Assembly (NCBI GenBank): GCA_040954595.2
Contig: CM082596.2
Coordinates: 7,006,001-7,070,000 of the forward strand
Direction of reading: 5' to 3'
Source: Balanoglossus misakiensis
Taxonomy: Eukaryota; Hemichordata
Length of the DNA stretch: 64,000 bases
Each line of letters begins with the position of its first letter. Position 1 is the first letter of the stretch. The notes under the pieces were generated by a model that saw nothing but the letters and a program-made list of their open reading frames with translations, was not told the DNA's origin and did not search any database. Positions 14,633-27,485 of this stretch are shown piece by piece. The position numbers and the translations under genes are program-made.

Positions 14633-15906
14633 TGTAAACACAAATCAGTTTCCGGCAAACCTCACTTTCCGGAGAGGTCCAACGGTCGACAATAGCGCGA
14701 TTAATTTTCTGATATAGCAACTGTAGCTCGTATCGGCTGAAATCGCGTCGTTCGAGACGTTTGACGCGTGCTCAATAAATCAATTATGTATTAGAAACAT
14801 TTTAGCATGTTTTAAACATGCAAGTATATGGATCATCGCGTTAATATAATGAGCTGTAATATAATGGCTTTTAGATTACCATACATATATTGAAGGATAT
14901 ATATAACACTGTATTTTAAACGTGGGTGGGCGGGGAATATTGCTACAGAAATGGTTGTTTAATTTTAAACGAAGAAAAAAATCAACCAAACGGCAGGAAA
15001 ACTATGACGAAACAAATGACGTCAATCTTAACATTGTGAGGAATATCATCATTATACTTGCATCATGGTAATATGTTCACCGGTAACGCGATACACAAGC
15101 ATCGAAATAGGCAAAAAAGTAGTCATTTTTGCATTTTCAGGGGTTTAATGAGACTCTATGACGCGTGGAATGGATACTATTGTCAAAATTCTGTTGTGTA
15201 GAGGCCGTTTGGTAACTTGTCATCAAGATAATGAAAAACAGTCATATTTTCCGTTTTCAAGTCTTAGGTAACTAGCTGGTCGCAGCTGCAGCTAAGAATC
15301 TCGCCCACTGGTAAATTGTAACTGTACACTTCACAACCTGGGCTTGTCGTCGCAGTCGCAGTTCCTTTACAAATCACGCCCCTCGTCTACAACAAAAGCA
15401 GACCCTGACTATGTACATAAAGCGTGTCAGAACGACAACACCACGAACGGAGACGTCCGGATTAGTCGCGGGGGAAAAACAATCAATGCGTTAGGCAACC
15501 GGTTCGGATTACGACGGTGTATACCCGAGACGGTTCGCCAGCTATAGTCTGGTGACGCCAGTCTGTCTTACGCAGCGTTATGAATTAAAACGTAGTATTG
15601 CCCGCGAGTAACCGGGGAGAGCAGAAATTTAAAGTCATTCAACCCGATCCAGTGTACACTGTCCAACCACCCAACCGAAGAATCGATTCACCAACTGATA
15701 TGAATACACAGAGCATTTAAAAAACTTCAATCACCTAAGTTCTCCATTCAACACCACAGAAATGTCCAAACTCGACATTTCATTTCACTGATGACGAATG
15801 CCCTGATTTTCTTTCTACGACTTGTCGTTTACTGCTACAAAAAACAGCCTCCTTGATATACAAAAGCAAGAAGCGAAGGTTTCCACAGTTGTGACGTACC
15901 TAAGTG

Positions 15907-15952
15907 TATGTCTGTCTGTCTATCTGTCTGTCTATCTGTCTGCCTGCCTGTC
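15907..15952. repeat. (TGTC/TATC)n microsatellite
   Basis: A tetranucleotide run of tgtc, tatc and tgcc units. Confidence 0.9.
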
Positions 15953-16410
15953 ACATTGAAATGGAATATTACTGACTATTGATTACTGTATCTACTAGGC
16001 AAGTATTTCACTATCAAACTCAGATTATGCGAGTGGAGGTGTAATTTAACCATTTAACCATTTGCAAAAGGTTGAGAGAGAGAGACAGAGAGAGACAGTG
16101 GGTACATCCTGAGCTTATTAAATGACCTGTGTATACTCGTTCGTCGGTAGCTTCCTTGAGAGAGACACACATATTGATTAATGTTGTATACACTCTATCC
16201 AGACTTGCATTGGGTTAAATGAGACGTTTAACCACATTTCCGGACACCGGATACGCGACTTATTTTCTGTATTGACACGTTTGAAGTCACATTAACATCC
16301 CTTCAAATGCGTAGGCGTTTAAGTTGTCATTAGATACAGTATTCCGCCCTATCCATCTTTTTTTTTCGAATACACCGATCCCGGAATATCTTGCCATATG
16401 TCCTCGACAA

Positions 16411-16715
16411 ATTAATTTTACTATTTTTGTTGTTAAACAGCATCACAATAAACTATTTTAGTCCAACATCTGGGCGCTAAAATACTCAGAAATATCTTTT
16501 GTAAAGCTCTACTCAGATATTTTATACTATATTAGTATTATACGACGCAATAACGACCTTTTGAGAATTAATTCTACTATTTTTGTTGTTAAACTGTACA
16601 CTTTTAGACCAACATGTGCACGCAAAATATTCCAAGAAATTTATTTTCTAAACCTCTATTCAGATATTTTTGTACTCTATTTGTTTAAGACGCAATAATG
16701 ACCTTTTTGAGAATT
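16411..16715. repeat. Tandem direct duplication, unit about 150-156 bp
   Basis: The blocks 'ctatttttgttgttaaac', 'ccaacat.tg', 'cagatattt' and 'gacgcaata' recur in the same order at an offset of about 150-156 bp. A partial third start appears at the 3' end (gagaatta near 16711). Confidence 0.75.
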
Positions 16716-19035
16716 ACAAGTCTTATATTAGTGTTGAATGACTTTCATCCTGATTCACTATAATAGTTAATGTTGCGTTAAATGTTCTATTTCATTCTTC
16801 ACTACGTTAGTGATTTGTTGATTCTTTTGACCTTTTGACGACTAGTAAAGCTTTTTTAAAGAACCCGATATTCTAGTTTTGTATGGTCTGGCTTGCCATG
16901 ATGTACATTGTGGCTCTCACAGTTTGGGACCACTTTTGTTGTGAGGGAACATGAATTTCAAATGCAATTTTACGTTACAACGGGGTAAAATGTCCACGAT
17001 GCTCGTGCTTAGAAAAAAAACTATGGGCGTCAGTATATCAGGCGTTCATTCAAATGCGAAGGCACCGCGACAAACGCATTAACCGCCGCCGACTCCAAGG
17101 TTACATGTACTGCCCGTTCAAGCGAAAGACCCCAGGGAGAGGGTAACATTGTTCTCCGGCGAAGTACATGTCTGTGGCTAAATATTAACACAGCCTTGAA
17201 ACAACATGCACGCATTCTCGGTAAGTGGAATACTGCCCGCGGATACTTCAATCCCAACGCTGTACAATTTTGTTCCAAGGTTTAAATTCTTAGCTGCGCA
17301 TTCGGACTGATTTCGCTTTGAAGGGGGAGATTTAATCTGTCTTCCGTTCTCCCTGCATGGCGCGTCACAGGAAGCTTCCACGAATTAAACGCTTTCGTTT
17401 TTGTGCACGAACGATGATCAAACCGAATCTACTGATGCCTGACCGGTGGCGAAAGGCCACATATTTGTCGTTTCTCTCTACATTAACCCTAACACTGTAT
17501 TTTTCTCAGTCAAAATTTGGGTGCAATTTTTTTTATTTTATGTAAATCAGAAGGGACTGTATACAAGAGAACACCAGCAGCTGTGTGGATGGACGGTACC
17601 CAAATAAAAAAAATCACATTAAATCGAGAACATTTATCATAATGTATTTCAGTTGTTATATCAATAGACCAGTTATGACATATTTTACCAAAGCTTTTTT
17701 TTAGCTCAGCAAAATCAATCACACACAAGCAACGTAATGACGTGTAAACTGCCGTATGCTGTTTTCACCATCTGCATTTTTCTAATAAAACGCTTTTACG
17801 TGTAGAGACGTTCACTGCTTTAGTTCGTGTAGTCTGGTCACGTGCTCCGTCAAGGTCACGATTGGAGTCTCCGAGTCGTACATTAATTAATTGGGTTACA
17901 TTGAATCTGCGTTTTCAGCGAAATGTGCGCAAAACACTCAATGTATTCTAACTTCACCTGTCCGAGTTTTGGCGCGGTCGGAAGTCGCACAAACCAAAAT
18001 TCCGTTCTGCAGGATGTACGCGCTGCATCTTTTTTCCCAGAATTCACCAAGATGGCGGCAACAAGATGGCGGCGTCTTCTCAACAAACAACTATACCGCT
18101 CAGGATTTTTGCGTCAGAGAGATCCAGCCATGACCCCTGGCGCTTACAACCAGGGAACGTGCGACGTATTAGGCTTTTTACGGAAGCAATATACATCTAC
18201 TCATGAATGGACGAATAATTGACAAGTCACTATTCAAAATATAAATTGAGGCATTGACAGGAGACGATGTATTTCTGAAGAAACAATTTTACATGACTCG
18301 CGGAGCCAATGTTTGAAATTTGTGCATGTATGTTTTATAACTTAATCACAGCCTACCATATATATACAGTACACAGGTCATTGCAATTTGGAGACCGCCT
18401 TTGAAACTGTAAAAACGTGCACATCCGCTGCGGCGGTGTTTCGTGTCTTCTATGTCAAAAAAAGCTGAAGGTCGGGGAAGATGGCGACAGCTAGACGCAA
18501 AACAGACTGGCGTGAATACGTCATCGTTGTGTAAGATACACACATTTTCTTGCGGTTATGATTTTACTCCTTGCCACTTCCCCGGGTTTTGGTGCGACCG
18601 TCTTGGTTTCGACGCGATCTCTGGGGTCACCACGCCCATGCCTACGTCCGTTCCTCTGGATATTTAATACCTTCTCTCAATACGATGGTTACAGAGACCA
18701 GGGGAGTCTGGAAACTAAGATAAGGGTTCTGTCACGTTGTACATTTCAAGAGTTGTTTACGCGGGAAACCATATGTCGTCTCGCTCTGATGTCATCACTC
18801 CGGTTGTAGTGACATATGCCATGAAGTGGTTTTCATACGGGCAGACAAAAAGACAACACGGCTGTCTGTCTGTTTAGTTGAACGGGTTTCGCAAAAACAC
18901 AACAATGGCTGCCAATTAAAGTACACTTCTGGGATACAGATTCTCAGAAAAGATGTACTTCTTCAAACTTTTCAATTCTTTGATACATAGTGTGTGTGTG
19001 GGGGGGGGGGGTCTTTTTAACAGAAAGAAGACCAT

Positions 19036-19256
19036 ATGGTGTTCACCATCTTGTTGTCAAAAATCACTACTTTATATTTCTCCGCATAGTTAACACAGAA
19101 ATGGCGGCCATTTTGAATTTCAAATTTTAGACACTTTCGCTCTCTCCTTCAACAGTTTGCACGGTGACCCAAACATTATTCGCAATTTTAAGCTTGTGCA
19201 AAATAAGAGAAAAAGCTTATAGACCTTGATTTTCGAGGCGCATTCTACCTTAAGCG
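19036..19256. repeat. Dispersed repeat family 'ggcggccattttgaat', copy 1
   Basis: Aligns with 22597-22787 and 32140-32330 in the same orientation. Shared blocks are caaaaatcactacttt, gcggccattttgaatt, a degenerate middle and a terminal ttcgaggcgca. It is probably a mobile-element family; its class was not determined. Confidence 0.6.
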
Positions 19257-19894
19257 TGGTTTTTGACAATTGTCAACATATAATACTAATGTTCGAAATT
19301 TATACTGATGTACTCTCCCTTTCCATTATTTAATATGCTCACTATCATTCGCGTGAGCTCATAAAAAGAACAAGAAAATCGTACAACATACAACAAAATC
19401 GCCGACACTAAACCCATCTATAGATGCACTGACCTGCATTTAACTAAATTGTGTGTGTTATCTCAAGCTCTGGTTATTGTCAAATGGAATGGGGCTTTGC
19501 GCATGTGTGAGCAGAATGAGTTCAAGCACCGCAGCGCACAAGGAGTATATAGACTTTCATTCCCTACCTTGCTTTAATTATTCACGACCCGAAAGCCTAC
19601 ACGTAGATCACAGCAAGCCCTAATCAAGGCGGAGATCAACGTGGCACAAGTTCGCTGCTCCAGAATTGCGTGCTACTCTGGGTTAAGTGGCCATTTTAGG
19701 CTTACACCGGGCGATGCATAAACATTTGCTAACAAATCGTGAGAGGCTAGATTGCATGAGTCCGTAAAACGCATCGATGCGAGAAGTAAGTTGATGGGCC
19801 TCGGTAACACGACATGTTTTTTTTCCTCTTGCGACGTGGCTTCAACGTTTTATGTCGTCTATAGTCAGCCAGATGTTACCCCTATGAAAATTTA

Positions 19895-20040
19895 AATTGG
19901 CCACAGTTATCATGAAAAGCTGAGGTTCAGCCAATCACAGATTTTCGTGAGGTGGTACACGGTTACCTACATGTATGTATATTTAGCCACAGTAACCATG
20001 GCAAGTAGAGATCCAGCCAATCACAGATTTTCAAGAGGTG
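19895..20040. repeat. Tandem duplicated unit with 'cagccaatcacagatttt'
   Basis: Two adjacent copies share gccacagt-a-catg, cagccaatcacagatttt and gaggtg. Confidence 0.7.
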
Positions 20041-21883
20041 ACCACGCGAAAAACGTGCACCACCAAACAGTTATTTGAAGACTTTGACACAGCATTACCC
20101 CATAAATGGGTATATGTAAATTACGGGTGTCTAGGACCACAAGTAGCTGTGAGAGTTGGTGCTTAAAATGTACACGTACTCATGATCAGATATGGCAGTG
20201 TTTATACTCTTTCATGATTTTACTGTTAAAGTACGCATCTGCTCCTTAAATGGGCATTTCCCCTTCATCAATACACTCAAAACCACCATAAAACTGCACG
20301 GGTTATGGAAGGTTTCAGATAATAACATCAGATATCGATGATTTCAGCAGGTGTCTTTAAAAGTTTGTGTTGTCAATCGATGGTATTTTCCATCATTGGA
20401 ATTTTTTTTCGCTGAGAATCGTTCTGGGTGCCCCACCCCTGAGTGGGTCGCGTCAATCATGTTTAATTCCATAACACTCCGCAATATACTCCACGTTGGG
20501 GTTCTCACACGATTATATACATGTATACGACTATTCAGCGAGCGAACGTAGCATATTAATACCTATCAAGGCAAAGAGAGTGGTGCATTCATCGAAGGAC
20601 GGTATAAATTGCCTGTTTGCGCCGCAACCGCGGTAAATTACATATAAATATTGGCTGAAAAACACTCCGGTCTTGAATAGGGGTGGAAATATGCGTGTGT
20701 GTTAACACAAGGAGAATTTACCTGAGCAATTAGCATGTTGTAGGCGAACGCCGGACTAATAAGACGCCCCCCCCCCCCCTGCAGGGCAGTCTCATTAGTT
20801 TAATGCACTAATTTTATTAGCGCAATTACCCAGCAATAAGGGCGGTTATCACAATCGTTCTCGGAGCTGCTGAAATTTCGCGTTCTCTGAAATTCCTGTT
20901 GAATTGTGTTTTTTTTTTCTCCGGAGTAGGATCGACTGGATTTCTCGGTAAACGATCAATGTCGGCATTGAAAGATTTTTAGACAATAAAAATAACCCTG
21001 AGCATTTTGTTTTTTCAGAACTGTTAACATTAAAGGTGCTGTGGCGCACGCATAATTTCTCTGTACGGAAACAATTTGACACTTTAATTGGTTGTCGTTG
21101 AGGACGATGCAGTATTGCACTAAACAGGTTTTTATAGAAAAACACGCTGATTAAAATATGGGTGGGTCACTTTAATGATATTTCAGATCGTAGATGCTAC
21201 GTTTCGACCGCTCACTCCAGAAATCAAAATGCCTGTCTCGTGATCAATTGACATTAATTTTGGTCCGATACATGTACTCGCCACAGGGGTCTAGTTCTGG
21301 TCTATTTTCAATCAGCGGAAATAAAGCATATAAAAAGGTGAACAACGGCCTTTTCTTGTATACGCAGTTGTGGATTATGCAAATATCAGGTAGCCCGGCA
21401 AATCTACGTACATCCGGGATAGTCAGAAAATGAACGCCATAGATTCCCACGTGATCACGACCAGTGTCTCTAAACTTTACTTATGCACCGAACACGATAG
21501 CACAGCAAACGGGATCGACCTTCTAATTGAAAATTATCTCTCTTCTCCAACACTGCAACGGATAATAGAAACATCCTCGCTAAGGTTCTAAGTGGAAGTC
21601 GTTCGGGCCGTTCTATAGCGGCTAACAATATTAACATTAACGCGCTTTCAGTCACACGTCGCACGAAATTGAATGAGGGGCGTTGAAGACGGGACTGCAT
21701 AGAACCGTTTGCTGGTGGCACAATGGGCCATTAGTGGGGATGGATTTTATACGCGTGTCATCAATTATGCCGCGTCTTTCAGGATGCGGTCTACGTTGCA
21801 TTAAAGGCCCCAATACCTGCCAACTTTTGAATTATATTCATTTCCTTTCGAACTTAGAATGATCCATTTAAGCTATAGTTAAC

Positions 21884-22050
21884 TGGTGTGTGTGTGCACA
21901 GGCACATTATGAACTTCTGAGTGTGGCTGCACATTTAAATACGAACAAGTTAATAAATAAACGGGTACCACACTCGTTTATTCAACTGCCCATCGCAGAA
22001 ATACACAACTATTGTGGTATGCGCACATGGATAATTATGAAAGTCGCCCC
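21884..22050. repeat. Dispersed repeat, copy 2 (partner at 2908-3080)
   Basis: Same family as the copy at 2908-3080; the alignment runs without large indels through the 'cgtttattca' block. Confidence 0.55.
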
Positions 22051-22596
22051 ACCCACCCTATCTATCCCCTAACAAAGGCCGACAATTGACCTGCTTGTAA
22101 CAGATAAAGTACTCGCACATATTCAGCTTGTACTTGATTTAAATCTCAGATGCGACATCCGGGCTTTTTACACCACTCAAATAACGACCAAAATGTATCT
22201 TAGAGGTGACCCTATAAATAAATCAATTAGTGGAAATAAGACCGATCCGAGAGAAAAAACGGTCCCTGACTTCAATCGCTTCGCTTATTCTATTTAGATA
22301 ACACGACCTCTGACTTTCATCACAGCTAAGAATCGAAGTCACAATAACCGGCGCAGTATATTGGCTTATGAAGACCCCATTGATTGTAAATCACATTTAA
22401 ACTGCCGCAACCGATCAATTGCGTCGTGTGCTTTCCTGCTTCGCGAACTATTTGTGTGTGACGTCACGGATCAATTCGAGACTCAAGTCTAAAAAAAACA
22501 ACCCTTTTACATTATTCGTCTTGCGCCTTGGGACGTCTACGGGACGAGATAATTGGTGAACTTCCGTTTTATCAGGAACGAAATAAAAAAAGGGCG

Positions 22597-22787
22597 TTCA
22601 CCGTCACAAAAATCACTACTTTCAGTTCCATACTGTAGACGTGGCGGCCATTTTGAATTCAAATTTGAGACAATTTGGCACTTTCATTCAAAATTATGCA
22701 CCGTTACCCTAATTTTTATTCTCGTTTTCAAGAGAACAAAGTTGCCTTGAGCAAAATGGTTATTTCGAGGCGCATATCACCTTAAAT
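22597..22787. repeat. Dispersed repeat family 'ggcggccattttgaat', copy 2
   Basis: See the copy at 19036-19256. This copy shares the caaaaatcactactttc start and the ttcgaggcgcat end. Confidence 0.6.
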
Positions 22788-23940
22788 GAGAACGCAGCTG
22801 GTATTGGGAAGTGGTACTTTAGAACCATAGCATGCTGGTAACTTTCCCGGCATTCTTCTTGGCAACCAAATGAACGATTTGATTAATTTCATTCTATATT
22901 CCTCTGTATAATTCGTGTCCCTGTCAAGCGAGGGCAGATTTCTGAGGTAACCTCGAACTGGTGACGAGGTTTTAGGAAGGGGAAGCTGACAGCCACGCAG
23001 AATGAGAGAAATCAATAGCGGGCATGACTACAATGAAGGGATAAGCGATGTACACACGAAAAAGAAAAAAAACTCAAGTCCTGATGTTTTTGCGTTGAGA
23101 GACACGCGATTTTTATCCGCGTGCAGTCGACGGCTGGTTTCTATGACAATCGGGGGTATTTTTGTATACGCAATATGACACGGCCGCGTGATTGGTGCCC
23201 GCGAAGTACCGTCAAGTGAGTCTCCGTCGTCAAACTTTACGTACAATTGCGTCGTCGAAGCGGCGATCTGGATTCTTCGCGGCCGCAACAGGGAGCCCCG
23301 TCCCGACGCAAGACATTACACGCGGGGAAAAAAAGCCAACGGACGATGGCAACGCCAGTCAACCGTGCCTATCAACTCAGCCACCCAGCAAATGCAGAAA
23401 AATGACGTCAAATTCAGTTGCGTATACGGCATATCGAACACGTTTTAATTACACCATAGACACCGGGGAATACGGAAACGCGAGAGACACTCACTGCAGG
23501 ACTCGTGATGGATTCCTAATAAGCGTGGGTTTCTCCACTCTCGTAATCCGTCACGAAATAACCGTCCTTTCAGACGCATACATTTCGTGTTGAGTTTTGT
23601 TCAAGTGATATAATATATCTTCACTTTTGCGGTATCATCGCCAGACGACTGATTTGCGAGAACTCATCACAAGTAACTATTCAACATTTTTCTCACTTAA
23701 ATAACCCTGATATTTTTCATGGCATATATGATACTAATCCCTGCGGTGTAGTTTACTGATATTTTTTTTTCTTCATAGAGGAATCTTGCCCTTGATCATG
23801 TGAGCCAGTATGACTGAGGTACGTGCTATCGACTGGTGGGGGTTATTTCACAAGAAGGGACGGTGTAACATTATTTTTTTTCTTTTCTATTATTTGCCGT
23901 AAACGTCTGACAGGGTACTGGTGAAAACTCCAATTTTTCG

Positions 23941-23957
23941 CCTGTCTGTCTGACTGA

Positions 23958-23988
<31 letters not shown>
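23941..23988. repeat. (TGTC)n microsatellite
   Basis: A tetranucleotide array with two tgac variants. Confidence 0.92.
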
Positions 23989-24748
23989 CATGATCACTTG
24001 ACGGTTTCTAACAGGTAAAAAAGCAGGTACGTTTATGGTTAAAGTCTTAGACGGCCAGATCACGCAAATTTAAAGCAAATGTCACTGCGTGTATCACGAG
24101 TATATATGTATATAGGTTAAAATGGGAGCAATTAACGCTTGATACTGGAGCAGGTTTCGTTCTCATTAAAATGTGCGTACACTACACGCTTTATAATGTC
24201 CAGAACAGGTGCAATTTTGACAATCTCCGGCATAGTTTTCCGGGACTCAACCTCGGTGCGCGTTAACGGGCCATACCGACAAATTTTAGCCTACATCAAC
24301 GGACCGATCTGTGAAAAATATCAACCATCTCTATCGCATCCTGGACGGTAGTGTACGTCCGTGGGTGAATTATTCAATACCAATATAGCGGAAGATTTTA
24401 ACTACTGCCTCTGTTAGTCGCTAAAAGTGTAACAATCGTGGAACAGGAAATCTAACAAGGGAGTGCTTAGCGGGAGGAAACCTTCCAGTTTTACGCCACG
24501 TGAAGTCGCCCAGCGCTCAGATGCGGAAAGCTCACTGACGAATGGAAGCCAGTTTACGCAGGGTACCCCATGATACTTTTAAGTTTTCATGACATATCTC
24601 GCAATAGTGCGAGTCTTCTCTTGCAAATGGGTACCGCAATAAGATAACCAACCCGGGCAAAGCACCTTGCCGACATACACAACCTCGCTATTTGTCAAAC
24701 ACACGTAAAAAACAGCGTGTTATACACAGAGATAAAGGTATCACATAC

Positions 24749-24779
24749 CTTGCTGGTGAGGTCCAACCTCGTTCTCCAT
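24749..24779 (-). CDS. Weak candidate: first coding exon (10 codons) of the ankyrin-type gene
   Basis: On the minus strand an ATG (24779-24777) opens a ten-codon frame, MENEVGPHQQ plus one base, followed by a good donor (AAG|gtatgtg). The leftover base fits the two-base phase of the exon at 4264-4433. The link would require an intron of about 20 kb. The only support is the splice signal and the compatible phase, so this may be coincidental. Confidence 0.2.
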
Positions 24780-27062
24780 TCTGCTCGATAGGGGTGCAAT
24801 CTTTTTTTTCTACAAATTGTCTCGGAGGCAGGTATCCATACCAGGGACTGGGCCCATGCAGTCGAGAAGTGATTAGGCGCAGCTCATCCGATGACAAACG
24901 CAACACAGCTACACAGTCAAGTCCCACTTTGACTCGGATCATTCCATTGCCTACTGCAGGGGGGAGGGGTCCGATAATGACCTTTTGAGTGTGATAAACG
25001 ATGGCCGTCTGTACCTGTAAACGATGCGTTTTCAGACAGTCAATCGATCAAAATGAAAGTTAAACAGTTGCATTGTGTCTAGAGGTCATTTAACAATCGT
25101 TCAGGTAGGAGGTATGACTACGGCGAAGGTGTTGTATTAATGAAAATATAACGACAGTTTTTTGTGATGATGATGATGAGATGATGATGATGATGATGAT
25201 GATTATGATGATGATGATGATGATGATGATTGATGATGATGATGATGATGATGATTATGATGATGATGATGATGATGATGATGCGCGGTGGAACTAAGCA
25301 AATGTACACCCTAGATAAATACTCAAATGGACAATGTTTGTAAATCAACGGAAACGACGTCCCCTTGAGAGAAGATTGACGGTATTGCACGAAAACGCCT
25401 TCTCGGAAAATGAACGTACACGCGTATGCGGATCTTTTACTGTTCTAGCCAATAATGATGTTATACATTCACTGTAACTATATACGAACATACATTTCTG
25501 GGTCGGGTTGTCGCTACTTACACGTTGACTGCCGTTTGTGAGATTCGCCGCATGTGGGCGCGCTTCAACTCTTCTCCATCTCACGAAATTCGGCTCCTTT
25601 GTGTTGAACACCTGGTCAACGCGAAATAGTATGGCTTCTTGAACGTAGTTTGCCACGAAGGTGCAGCTGGAGTACTCATTGTCTTTATGTTATCATCAGC
25701 AGGTGGTGCGATGTTTTGTCTGTACCGTCCCACAACGGGAAGTTCCTTGCCGCATACGGCTCATGGGCTAGACAAACTCTGGTATGACAGTGCTGTTGAT
25801 GGGCACGGTGCACGATTCGGTAGTCCGTGCATCAAATCATTGACGCGTCTGTCCAACTTCAGAAATATCGCCTCCATTCCCTACAAATAAAATATCACAA
25901 TTGTTGAACCAAAATTACCCAACTGTACAGTTGCCACATAACAAATACGACAGTCTTGTCATAATTACAATCAAGATCAATTACGTAGGCCTACAATGAT
26001 TTTTTAAATGGTACAACGCCTCAGCGGAGTTGCGTGTCCACGGCTATATACGTGTACATTGCCAGATTAGGGATACCAGTCGCACTACACAATATGACGG
26101 ATAGGGGTTAGAAAATACGCTTTTCAACCCATGAGCCTGAGCCATATCACATATCCTTTCTCTTTTTCTCCTGGTGTTGGCATTTATCTGTGTCGTCATT
26201 TACACTAAAAGTTGCAGCAACGTGTATCATGTAAAAAATAACCAAAAGGTGCTCCCTGGCTGGCCATATTTAATATGCAACGACGGCCCATGTCACAACT
26301 GCAACCGTCGCTCTCTTTCGTCGAGTCCGCTTCGGTCCCTCAAAACGTTCCCAGAATGTTCTCACATCACCGAAAGACTCGAGTCGCACCTACCACGTGG
26401 TAAAAATCTGCCAGGTGACATCCGACTCCTTTCGTCCGCTGCATGCGCCTCGAGCGCTCGAAACAGGGCCGGGCCGCAGCCATTTTGTCTTCTGTAAACA
26501 TTGGGACCCCCTAGCTCATATACATTTCATGACGCCTCCCAAGATAAGAGGGGGAAAGCACTCGCGCAAGAAACGTTGCCTGTGATTTGAAGACGTAATC
26601 TGAAACTCAGAAAATTATTCAAGTTGTCTGATAGACTATATCGCCATAAAAATAAGAAAATAAGGCGTCGTGGATGTTTCTTATTACTATCATGAGTTTA
26701 AGCTATCTAGTGTACAGCAATACGAATTATGGGATGTATAAAAATGTTCTCAAATCTGTAGTTACTTTTTATTAGACTTTAAAATTGATATGCATGGTCT
26801 ACAGAAGAAGTTTAAAGAATTTTATTGCGAAAGTGTGCTTAAAGTGGCATCTCACGGGGCTTTGAGCACAGGGCGACCTAATAACCTTTGGTTCTTTATG
26901 CATTGTACTATACAAGAATAAGTGTCATAGTCATAACCTTTCCCAAGCCACGCTCAATAGATATTAGATTTCACTGCATGGTGTATGGTTTTCATTTACG
27001 TTTTCACCGAGACAGTCAACTCGCCAACGGTTAAAGAGACGTGTCTATCCTGTTCATGCCAA
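24780..27062. other. Non-coding interval
   Basis: No supported gene. It contains the (GAT)n array at 25164-25283 and, from about 26880, sequence resembling the 3' flanks of the sulfotransferase genes (compare 27360-27480 and 30600-30720). That similarity marks the edge of the decayed third copy. Confidence 0.5.
25164..25283. repeat. (GAT)n trinucleotide microsatellite
   Basis: An array of gat/atg units with a few interruptions. Poly-Ile and poly-His frames across it are artefacts. Confidence 0.95.
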
Positions 27063-27145
27063 TGTATATCTTCTTTTTGCTGGTTATAAACCATTTTGGC
27101 ATCGTCGTACAATTTCAAGTCCCACTGGTTTTCTACTTCGGACCT
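27063..27145 (-). pseudogene. Decayed C-terminal fragment of a third sulfotransferase copy
   Basis: On the minus strand this fragment reads ENQWDLKLYDDAKMVYNQQK. That matches the C-terminal segment of the two sulfotransferase genes to the right (RNQWDLKLYEDAKMIYNQQK in the intact copy). A one-base difference in the following A/G tract shifts the frame immediately afterwards. Upstream, the homology stops at G/C homopolymer-rich DNA (27178-27310). The sequence on its 3' side (26880-27060) also resembles the 3' flanks of the other two copies, so the duplicated unit included flanking DNA. It is not expected to make a product. Confidence 0.8.
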
Positions 27146-27485
27146 CATAAGGACTGGTCATTTCTTTCGCCTGAGGTGGGAGGGGGGGGTGGATTCTATT
27201 TTGTGGATATCTAAACGTGACCACCCCCCCCCCATTGAACATGGAAAAGAGGGTGACCCCCATCACCCAATTTCAAACCATGGTGACCTCCCACATGAAT
27301 CCACCCCCCCCCCTCCGGCCGAAGAAACTGACCAGTCCCTAACCTTTGATTTTTTAGTATACAGTATATGTATCACGTATAAGTGTCTTAACGACAGTCA
27401 TAACCATTTCCCAGTCCATACACTGTATACAGATTAAATTTCGCTGGAGTCTGACGTTTTTCACCCACATTCAACACGCCAACAG

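Larger units (their letters stand above)
4434..24748. other. Long gene-poor interval
   Basis: About 20 kb with no exon I can support on either strand. The longer open frames here lack domain motifs, splice signals or compositional bias. The interval contains microsatellites (TGTA, ATC, TGTC and CAA families), a 156-bp direct duplication at 16411-16715, a duplicated ~110-bp unit at 19895-20040, and copies of several dispersed repeats. If the exons at 4264-4433 and 24749-24779 belong to one gene, this is its intron. Confidence 0.45.

Noticed and set aside
23188-23593. Two overlapping frames of 86 and 133 codons
   Set aside because: Basic, low-complexity composition with no family resemblance; probably chance in a locally G+C-rich patch.
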